From Cochliopodium minus (taxonomy: Eukaryota > Discosea > Himatismenida > Cochliopodiidae), in assembly GCA_024220525.1 (NCBI GenBank), contig JAMYWO010000107.1, positions 1 through 20,000 of the forward strand: DNA of 20,000 nucleotides, given 5' to 3'. Shown piece after piece: positions 10,100 through 18,271 of this stretch. Every line of letters begins with the position of its first letter. The first letter of the stretch is position 1. A program made the position numbers and the translations under genes. The notes beneath the pieces were generated by a model that saw only the letters and a program-made list of their open reading frames with translations, did no database searches and was not told the origin of the DNA.

Positions 10100-11168
10100 T
10101 TAATTTAAATTAAGTTTAACTTTTTCGTTGGGCTTGAAAGCAGGAAGACCAAGCATGGGACAAGAAGGACATCTAAAAGCATCACCCAAAAAACAAGAAC
10201 CGCAAGAAGATTCAGGCATATCGATTCCATTTTCCAAATCTTCCAAAGTGATCTTTTTTTGGGGGACTTGATTGCCACCCTCTTCCATCTCTGCTCTTCC
10301 ACAAGTACAATTTTTACATGCTCTTTGTTTTCCAGAAGTACCAGGACCACAATCATCGTTGTTGCTGTTTGGATCGAAGCTGACAATTTTTTCACTTTTG
10401 ATCAAATCTTCTTTCAACAATAAACCTTCCTCTTCTACAAAATCTAAATCTTCATCCTCCATATCCTCTAATTTCACTTTCCATACATTGCTATTGTTGT
10501 TTGAATTAGGTGTATTGTTGGTGATGGTATTGTTAGATTCTCCGATTTTGGTTTTTTTATTGTTGAGGGTGCTGGAATTGGAGAAGGAAAGAGAGTGTGA
10601 ACTTCCAAATTCGAAATCTGTTTTTATAGTCGAAAATTCAATAAATTTAATTTTCCCAGAAGAAAGAGATTGTGTCAAAAGAGTGGAAGAGATATCAAGT
10701 TGTTTTGCGAGGAGGGGAATAAAATCTTGATTTTCGTAAGATTGGGTTTTGTGCTCATCTTTTTCAATTTCTAATCCGCTAATCAACAAGCAGCTTTCAA
10801 ATTCTTCTTTTGTTCTTAATTTCCCCAATTCTCCCTCTGAAAGGATGGGTTCTTGAAAGAATATTACTCCCCCCCCTTTCAATATTCTCGAAAATTCAAA
10901 TAAAATATTGTCTGAATGATAATTTAGTCCTGGATCCATTACCAAATCAAAATATTCGCTTTTAAATCCCAATGATGCTAAATTTAGTCAGTAATTATAA
11001 GATTTGAATTAAAGGGATTTAGAGGGAAATAAATTTACGTTGTAATAATTCAGAAGTTGGGATTATTTCAAGATTTCCCTTACATCCAATTTGGGATTTG
11101 ATGTGTGATAAAATTGGTAAAGATTTTGAATCTGTGATAACCAATACTGTTTGTCCGTCTTTAAACAT
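10100..11168 (-). CDS. CIAPIN1: Anamorsin / DRE2, Fe-S cluster assembly factor
   Basis: Anamorsin (Dre2) passes electrons from a diflavin reductase (Tah18/NDOR1) to the cytosolic iron-sulfur cluster assembly machinery. On the minus strand, exons 11039-11168 (ATG) and 10100-10977 (TAA) give 335 residues. The N-terminal domain resembles an inactive methyltransferase fold (GQTVLVITD, then [16 protein letters not shown]). The linker carries an Asn-rich run and a [19 protein letters not shown] block equivalent to the human acidic segment. The first cluster site is C-x10-C-x2-C-x-C (ending ACKNCTCG). The second is the twin C-x2-C-x7-C-x2-C ([15 protein letters not shown]), followed by [11 protein letters not shown]. 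All expected cysteines are present, so it should be functional. The start is the only ATG that places the N-terminal strand correctly. Confidence 0.97.
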
Positions 11169-11434
11169 ATCTTTTTGGTTTTTTTTTATTATAATAGTAT
11201 TCACGCCCTATTTAAATTATGTTTTAATTACAAAAGATTTGTATCTCATCATTTTTGGTTCACCTTTGGGATCTTTACAAAAACAAAAATTAACTCCAAA
11301 AAAACTTATTATTATAATTCCCATCTTTTTCCCAAGAATTCTTTCTCTTTATAATATACTTTTGTTTATACATGCAGTTGAATTAAAAATAATATAAAAA
11401 AAAAAAAGATCTCTCTAAAAAAGAAAAGGAAAAA
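11169..11434. promoter_or_regulatory. Divergent intergenic region, anamorsin / R3HDM4-like
   Basis: These 266 bases separate the start codons of two divergent genes and must carry both promoters and 5' untranslated regions. Long open frames here on the + strand have no ATG context or similarity and look like AT-rich chance frames. I can point to no specific motif. Confidence 0.5.
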
Positions 11435-12776
11435 ATGTCAGGACAAGATTTATATTTTTTTAATCAACAAGAAATGAACATCTTTAATAAATTGTAATTA
11501 CTCTTCAATTTAAATTTTTTTTTTTTCAAATTAACCAAATAATTAAAGTGTTGTTGGATCACAACAAACTCAAAGCAGCAGTTATCCTTCAATAAAAAGA
11601 AATTCACCTAAAAGTAATTATAATTTTATGTCTCTATTTACAATTTCATCTTAAAATAATCTTTAATTTAAGAACAAAAACATAGAGATGCAATAAATAG
11701 AAGATTAAATAATATTGGTAAACCTGGTACCAAAAGGCGCCAAAGATATATGAATGGTAAAATTCACAATAAATATTTAAATTCTTTTGTAACCTTTCCC
11801 CAAAAGCGAAATATATTAAAGACTTGGAGAACATGAATGAAGATTATACTGATGAAATTTTGGAAGAAGATGATTGGTTCAATTGTTCTTCAGAAAATCC
11901 ATTTTATTTTGATTTTGAACAAGAATTTATTGATGTCACCGAAGAAAAACAAAAAGAATTAATGAATCGTAAAATTATTTTGATCAAATTTCATTATTCG
12001 ATCTAATTCTTCTCACCTTTTTAATTCAGAATTCAAAAGTGACAAAGCATTAAGTAGAAATTTTTTTACATAAAAAATTATATTATAATATAAAGAAGAA
12101 CAAAAGAAATATTATAATCATAATTTTTTATTAGATGCAAATTAATCCACTTTTAATTTGTGTCAATGACCCCAAAAAAAAAAAAATCAAATTTTTCATT
12201 TTCATTTTCACTTGAAAATTTTTTTTTTTACCTCTAACCAACAAAAAAAAAGAAAAGAAACAAGAAAAGATTGGAAGACTTCCAAAACAACTATTGAACG
12301 AGATGATAGGATGTGTGGATAAAAATGGGTACTCTGACTTTATTTGTTCTGTTGAAGAACAAATTGTGGAGTTTTTGCAGTTTGTGGGAGAAGGTTTGAT
12401 ACAATTTTTTTTTTAAATTTTATTTTGATTTAATAAAAAAATTTATTAATATTTTTCAGAATTTGAGAATGAAGATGATACCAGCGATTTTCAAATCTCT
12501 CAAAAAGATTCTCACAAATGTGAAATCTCCCATGGAGATAAAGAAACTAATCCCAGAATCATCTTTTCTTTCACCAATTCTTTTGAAAGAAGATTATGCC
12601 ACGGAGTCTCCCATTATTATGGAATCCAATCTAAAAGTAAATCCTTTTAAATTTTTTTACATTTTTTTTATTAATTTTTTAAAAAAGGTATTGATGTGGA
12701 CAGTGGAAGAAAAACAATCATATCTATTCCAAATCTCTGTGCACCCTCCCACAAGAACCAATCATACATTATTTGA
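11435..12776 (+). CDS. R3H-domain protein, R3HDM4-like
   Basis: Eight exons (11435-11493, 11549-11613, 11673-11756, 11807-11968, 12030-12053, 12265-12393, 12460-12636 and 12688-12776, TGA) give 262 residues, close to human R3HDM4 at about 268. The order of segments also matches: a Ser-rich start, a basic block KKQKHRDAINRR then GTKRRQRYMN, helix AKYIKDLE, and an acidic FEQEFIDVTEEKQKELMN. A helical region (IGRLPKQLLNEM) follows, and finally the R3H motif FERRLCHGVSHYYG with Arg-x3-His at 218 and 222. R3H domains bind single-stranded nucleic acid; the role of R3HDM4 itself is poorly known. The 24-nt exon 12030-12053 and the long intron after it are the least certain part. I first considered bHLH for the basic block and dropped it. 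Confidence 0.83.
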
Positions 12777-12853
12777 GATCAAAAAAATAAGATTACCTCT
12801 TTCTATCTTTTGTATTTAAATTTATAAAAAAAAAATTGAATTGTTTTTTTAAA

Positions 12854-13269
12854 ATGGATAAAAATAACAATAAAAAAGTTGCAACAAGAATATTTAGGGT
12901 ATTTTTATTTGATTCAATCTAATCAACCCATGTTAACATCAAAATATTAAGGTTCTGAATTTTGGTAATCATTTCAGGATATTTAATCGTTTTGATCTTA
13001 TCTTCCAAAAGAATTATTTGCAAAGCCCAAAAAATCAGTAATCAAAGGAAACTAAAAATTTCATATTTTTAATTTTATATTAACTAATAAAGGTTTATAT
13101 AACCGGAACATTGGCTTTCTTTTCAGCAATAGGATATCTTTACTATTCAAATATTGATTATTCAAATGAGAAAAGAATAGAAAGGGATAGATTAAATGAA
13201 GAATTAAGAGATATTGAAAAAGAAATCAAAATAAAAGAAGAAGAAATTAAAAATCGCTCATCCAAATGA
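12854..13269 (+). CDS. Small single-pass membrane protein with coiled coil
   Basis: Exons 12854-12898 (ATG) and 13093-13269 (TGA) join in phase 0 to encode 73 residues. A short basic start (MDKNNNKKVATRIFR) is followed by a membrane helix (ITGTLAFFSAIGYLYY). A charged Glu/Lys/Arg helix then runs to the end. The shape, a tiny N-anchored protein with a charged helical tail, resembles mitochondrial assembly factors such as PET117. The sequence match is weak, so no name is given. The start lies 77 bases after the R3HDM4-like stop on the same strand. A longer model using 12952-13045 as an extra exon was tested and breaks the frame. Confidence 0.62.
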
Positions 13270-13341
13270 AATCTTATTAAATATTTATTTTTTTGGAAAC
13301 AAATTTAATTTTAAAATCTTTATGAAATGGTTTTAAAATTA

Positions 13342-14232
13342 CTAAATAACAAGGAAACCTTTTTTGTAATTTTCTAAAGAAATTTTCCACAAATCCGAAG
13401 TATCATCAACTTGAGTCAAATCAGTAGGAGAGTTTAACTGATCAAATCTAGAGTTGAAAATGGAAAGATAGAACTGAGGTTGATCATTTTTATTAACTTC
13501 TTCCACTTCTATTTCCACTATTTTATTACAAAAATCCCAGAAAGGCAACAAATCTTTTTCTGTTTGTCCTATTGCCACTTTTTTTTGATATAAAATTATA
13601 ATATTTTATTAATTGATTAAATCTTGAATAAATTCAGAGATAAATAATTAATAATTTTATAAATACCTTCATAACTATGATCTTGTGTAACCAATAAAAT
13701 CCGGTACACAGAACTACCATTTGTTGACCACAATGGTTTCACCTTATGGTTGAAAATAAGATAATCAAAATAAAATTATATTAAATGATCTAAAACATTA
13801 AATAATTTAAAACATTAAATAATTTCAAACAAAAATTAAAAGAAAGCATTTATACACTCGAAATGATACTTCCAATAGAAGATTTAGTACAACTATGTTC
13901 TTGAAGTTTGAGGCAATTTGATTGTTTTTTTGTTGTCCAAAAAACCTTTTGAATTTTTTAAATTATTTAAATTTAATTTGAATCAACAAAAATTAATTCA
14001 ATTTTTTTTTTAATTTTACCTTTCCTGCTTCTAGGCTCAATTCAATTGGCTAAAGAATATTTGATTAACTATTCCTGTGGAGTATCTTGATAATGTTCAA
14101 TTACCTTTACAAATTCAGCTATAATTCAAAAAAGATTTGAATTTATATAGATATTTTCATTTTTATACCTTTATTACTGTTTTTTCTCAATAATCCTGAT
14201 CCTCCTTCTTTATCTTTTGAAAATGATAGCAT
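13342..14232 (-). CDS. Small protein with probable PH-like domain
   Basis: On the minus strand, exons 14169-14232 (ATG), 14105-14118, 14020-14049, 13856-13945, 13667-13742 and 13342-13577 (TAG) keep frame and encode 169 residues. I do not recognise the protein by name. The middle looks like a pleckstrin-homology-type fold: strand IELSLEAGKVFWTTKK, strands SIGSIISSVKPLW and VYRILLVTQDHSYEVAI. A final amphipathic helix (EKDLLPFWDFCNKIVEI) carries the Trp typical of PH C-terminal helices. An acidic tail follows. PH-like domains bind phosphoinositides or proteins at membranes; neither is shown here. Three exons are 14-64 nt. The gene lies just downstream of, and on the same strand as, the 4xRGS gene. 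The first ATG follows a possible acceptor, so an upstream exon cannot be excluded. Confidence 0.7.
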
Positions 14233-14446
14233 CACTATTTTTTTTGTTTTATTTAATTATAAAATTTCATAAAATAATCAAGATCTTGATATATACAAAC
14301 GTATGGAGGTTGAAGGGGAAAGAAAATTAATTTTTATACAATAAATTTTTTATTATATAATAATAAAGAAAAATTCAGAAAAATTGTCAAGAAGAAAATT
14401 GAAAAATTGAGAAGATTGAAACCCTAAGAGATAAGGTTAATTTAGT
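14233..14446 (-). promoter_or_regulatory. Spacer between 4xRGS stop and PH-like start
   Basis: This 214-base AT-rich spacer must hold the RGS gene's polyadenylation site and the PH-like gene's promoter. AATAAA-type strings are present but too frequent in this DNA to single one out. Confidence 0.45.
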
Positions 14447-17400
14447 TTAGAGTTGGGAGAAATCATCCTCATGTTCTTGCCAAAAAGACTCTACTACTTC
14501 TGATAAAGAAAGTTCAATTTCAATTAACAAATTGGTGAAAAGATCGTGTGGAATATCAGAAACATGCGAAACTTTGGCACTTGAATAAAATATAGAAAGA
14601 TCATTCTTGAAATTTGATTTCAATCTCAATCCCATTTCACTCCCTTCCTACAAAAATGAAGTATTAATAATAAAATTCACATTAAAAAAGAAAAGAAGTG
14701 ATGAATACTTTGATATAAGTTTTGAACAAACGAATGGAATGTTTCAATTTTTTGGTTGGGTTGACTTCACAAAGCATATCGTAAGCTTCGGACCAAAAAA
14801 GAAAGTTGTTTTTGTAACCTTTTTCGGTTAAAAAAGTGAGGAAAAGTTCCTTTAAGTTTTTTTCTTCATCCAACTTTGCCAAGATAAGATGTGTATTTTT
14901 TGAGCTTTGTTTTATTGGAATGAATGAGTCAAATTTGTTTGTTTTCTTGAGCAACGAAAATTGTTTGATTCTTTTTTCCTTTTAAAAATTTTTTGTCAGA
15001 ATATTTTTTGATAAATAAATGATTAAATAAATAAAAAATATTTAAATAAAAATAAAAAGAAAAATAAAAGAAAAATAAATAAAGAATAAATAAGAAATAA
15101 ATAAAAATAAATAAAAAATATTTAAATAAAAAAGAAAAATAAAAGAAAAATAAAAAGGGGAAAGGAAAGAGAGGGGCTAACATTTGCTTCTTTGAGGAGA
15201 CGTTGTTTTTGTTTTTGAGTAAGAGTGAAGAATTGAAGAACAAGAGGTTGAAGAGTGGTTTCAACTTGATTTTGAGCAACATCAAAAAGTTTCATTTCCA
15301 AAAATATCTTTTTATTTGTAATCATGTTGTACAACTCTCTTTGTAGTTCACTTGACAAACAAATTGGTTCTGGTGAATCATATGCAAGAAATCTTCTAAA
15401 GTATACTTGTGCTATTCAAAAAAAAAAAATCAAAAAACATATTTAAATAACCTCAAAATAAAATTAAAATTAAAATTAAAATTTAATAATATCAAAATAA
15501 AATAAAATAAAAATTATTTAATAATCTCAATTAAATTGAATTAAATGAGTATAAAAAATCAAAATAATAATAATAGAAGGAGTAAATGAAAAGAAAGGGG
15601 ATGTATTAATAAGTATATGAAAAGAAAGGGAATGTATTAAATAATGTTAATAAGTATGAAAAGAAAGGGGATGTATTAAATAATGTTAATATAAGTATAT
15701 GAAAAGAAAGGGGTATGTTAATAAGTATATGAAAAGAAAGGATATTTTAATAAGTATATGAAAAGAAAGGAGTTGTATTAAATAATGTTAATATAAGTAT
15801 ATGAAAAGAAAGGGGTATGTTAATAAGTATATGAAAAGAAAGGGAAGTGAAAAAGAAAACCTTTTTCACGACGTTTGGATTCATAACTTTCGGCACGTAA
15901 ATCTTCAATTGCTTTCCAACAAAGGAGATTTTCGACACAGTATTTGGTGGCCAAGAAAGATTCAAATTGGTTATAAGTGTTTTTGTTGTTTACGATTCTC
16001 ACCAATTGTGCATGTACTCCTTCTGGTAAACTTTCTGATGAAGGTCTTGGTTTTCTTTTTCTTGTATCTGTAGACTTATCCTTTGCAACTATTTTGAAAA
16101 AATATTAAATTTATTAAATTTATTATTAAATATAAATCATTTAATTCAAACCAAATTTTTGTGGTCTTTGAGTTTATTTATCATTATTGAAGAATTGATT
16201 ATAATGTTGGAGGAATTAATGTTATAGGGAATTAAATTTATTGAAAGGGATTAGATATCTTCTCAATAAAGAAATTCCGGATGTATAAATATAAATAATT
16301 ATATTGAGGTAAATTAAGTATATATATCAAATAATATAAGAGATGGTTGTATAAATGAGTGATTATATTGAGGAAAGTTTTTACTTCTGATGAAATCAAA
16401 AGTGTGCATGTGGAGATCTTTGGAGAGTTCAGAACGGGTTTGTGTGATGATTTTGATGATTTGTTGGACAGAGGGTTTTTTTTGTACTTCAACAATTTCT
16501 CTCCAGGCTTCTTGAAGCTCAAAACCAACAGCTATTTGATGCATAGCTCCTTCTTTCAAATAATCATTGAAATAACCCAACAAAATGTCGATTTGTTGTT
16601 CCAAAGTGTATTCTTCAAAGTATTTGATGAAATGCTCTATTCTCAACCACAAAGATAAGGTATCATCGCAAAACAAATTTTCTAAAAACAATCTAAATCT
16701 CAACAAAAGCTCTTCATCTTTCAAGATGTATTGCAATTGCTCTGGCAACTAAAAAAGATTGAATTAGTTTTTTAAAAGAAAGTGTCAATCAATTAAATTG
16801 TAAATGTTCTAAATCTAATTAATTATTTGAAGAATATTCTCTTACTGTTTCCTTTATTTCGAATTTTAAATTATGATCTCTCAAAACTCCAATGAAATCG
16901 CTGGGTGTATTTGTTGTAATGATCTTTTCTAGTTTCTTTTTTTCAATGTCCACATCAGTATAATACTTGGAGGAAATGAATTTCGATTTGACGCTAAAAA
17001 GTAAAATAAATTAATCATCCTTCAAAAAAAAGAAAATATTGAAAAAAAATTAAATTACCTCGCAAGTTTATTTGTCACAATAGGAGTGATTTGCTCAAAT
17101 AAAGAATTATCTATTTTGATGAATATCAGTTCAAATTTCTTGAAGAGATCACTTGGAATTCGCACTATTTATTTAAAGGGGAATTAATTGAAGAAAAAAA
17201 ATTAATATTGATTAATAATTAATAAATAAAATAATTATAAAATAATAAATTTTGAAAGGAGGAAGAAAAAAAGTTTATTTTGAGGGGAATAATTTTAAAT
17301 TTCTTTATTCTTACCTTTATTTGGAGCATTTTGAGTGATGAATTTTTCATAAATTTCTCTTGCTTTTCTCGTTTTTTGTTTCCCAATTTCGATCAATAAA

Positions 17401-17966
17401 TATTCCTCTATATCTTGAAATAGAAGAAGATAATTTTCATAACTCGCTCCTTCAACCTCTCCAGATCTAAGAAATTCACAAAAAGAATTGAATTGTTCAT
17501 CAATGATTTTTTTTAGAGGGATATTATTATTCAGATTTTCAGGTATTTTTTGATTGGCTGTATTTGTGGTAGAGTTATTGGTGGAGATTTTAGAAAGAGA
17601 ATTATCATCGGATTCATTTTCATTTGTTCCATTTGGAGGTTTATTATGTATTAATTCTCTTCTTATATCGACTGAATTGTTCTTTTTGGATGAAGAATTC
17701 CTTATTTTAGAAAAACCTATTTCAGATGATATTTTCTTGTCCATTTCAGTGTCATCCTGCGATGAACTTTCAATGTGTGATAATTTATTATTATTATAGG
17801 GGATTTTTAAGGAAGGTATTTCGTCCAATGAGATAATCTTGTGCTTGATTCCAAATACAAGAAATTTTTTGATAAAAGAAGGATCTTTTTCTTCTAACAA
17901 CAATATAAATTCTTCTTTAATCTGTTGTTCAAGATCAATCATATCTATTGTATTTTCTTCCATCAT
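14447..17966 (-). CDS. Protein with four tandem RGS domains
   Basis: RGS domains speed GTP hydrolysis on G-alpha subunits and so end G-protein signals. On the minus strand, exons 17315-17966 (ATG), 17059-17164, 16846-16993, 16385-16748, 15861-16088, 15182-15411, 14709-14978 and 14447-14647 (TAA) add up to 732 residues in one frame. An N-terminal region with a Ser/Asn-rich linker (to about 150) precedes four RGS units. RGS1 (150-265) has FNSFCEFL, then RKAREIYEKFI. RGS2 (303-424) has LLRFRLFLENLFCDDTLSLW. RGS3 (445-575) has FESFLATKYCVENLLCWKAI, then MKLFDVAQNQV. RGS4 (600-720) has LFLTFLTEKGYKNNFLFWSE. RGS3 best fits the canonical pattern; RGS4 is the most diverged. No membrane helix, DEP or GGL domain is seen. 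It is divergent to the C2-SH3 gene. Confidence 0.92.
15025..15156. repeat. A/T-rich direct duplication in RGS intron
   Basis: A block of about 50 bases of AAATAAATAAAAAATATT type followed by AAAAGAAAAATAAAAG occurs at about 15025-15079. It recurs at about 15105-15155, roughly 80 bases later with small length changes. It lies inside the intron 14979-15181 of the 4xRGS gene (T-rich on the sense strand). Confidence 0.7.
15587..15847. repeat. Minisatellite in RGS intron, eight copies
   Basis: The core TGAAAAGAAAGG, usually preceded by AAGTATA, recurs at 15587, 15618, 15657, 15700, 15730, 15759, 15802 and 15832. Spacing alternates between about 30 and about 40 bases. The long form carries an extra ATTAAATAATGTTAAT. 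The array sits within intron 15412-15860 (449 nt, the longest here) of the 4xRGS gene and reaches almost to its 5' splice site. On the sense strand it is a repeated pyrimidine-rich CCTTTCTTTTCA. The copies are imperfect and the spacers are related, so it is not a CRISPR array. Confidence 0.93.
16089..16384 (-). other. Intron of the 4xRGS gene
   Basis: This 296-nt AT-rich intron lies between the exons encoding RGS2 and RGS3 (phase 1). It holds no repeat array and no coding potential that I can support. Confidence 0.65.
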
Positions 17967-18271
17967 CCTTAATTGGTCCTATTTTTTTTTTTTTTTTTTA
18001 AAAAATAATTTTACTGATTTTAAATATTTTTTTAAAATCTTCAATTTTTTTTTTTTTGAAGAGGGATTATTTAAAGATCCTATGTTTGATTGCGAATTAC
18101 TAAAGAGAAGATGAAAGAATTTTTAAGGATAAATTAAAAATATCGCAAAAATTCCATTCAAATTATAAAATTTCTTTTTTAAATCAAACGACCAAATTTT
18201 CTGTTCACAGTTTTCAATAAAATAAAAAAAAAATATTAGTGATTCAAAAATTCCAAAAATAATTATTACGA
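17967..18271. promoter_or_regulatory. Divergent intergenic region, 4xRGS / C2-SH3
   Basis: Start codons of the 4xRGS gene (minus) and the UBL-C2-SH3 gene (plus) lie 305 bases apart. The gap has homopolymer T tracts at about 17980-17999 and 18048-18056 and A tracts near 18222. Such tracts are common in promoters of AT-rich genomes because they exclude nucleosomes. No specific factor site was identified. Confidence 0.55.

Noticed and set aside
10272-10730. 152-codon open frame on the + strand
   Set aside because: It is antisense to the anamorsin exon, which has clear cysteine motifs; the frame is a shadow.
11098-11397. 99-codon open frame on the + strand upstream of the R3HDM4-like gene
   Set aside because: It overlaps the anamorsin first exon antisense, has hydrophobic AT-rich composition and no recognisable start context.
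11673-11850. bHLH transcription factor
   Set aside because: The basic block and YIKDLE helix look similar, but the full protein order and length match R3HDM4 and no proper second helix follows.
12949-13045. Extra exon for the small membrane protein
   Set aside because: It is open in one frame but its 3' donor leaves a phase that puts a stop at the start of the next exon.
14929-15285. 118-codon hydrophobic frame on the minus strand
   Set aside because: It reads through the T-rich intron of the 4xRGS gene; Phe/Leu richness comes from the T tracts.
15587-15847. CRISPR-like array
   Set aside because: Copies are imperfect, spacers are related to each other, and the locus is an intron of a eukaryotic gene.
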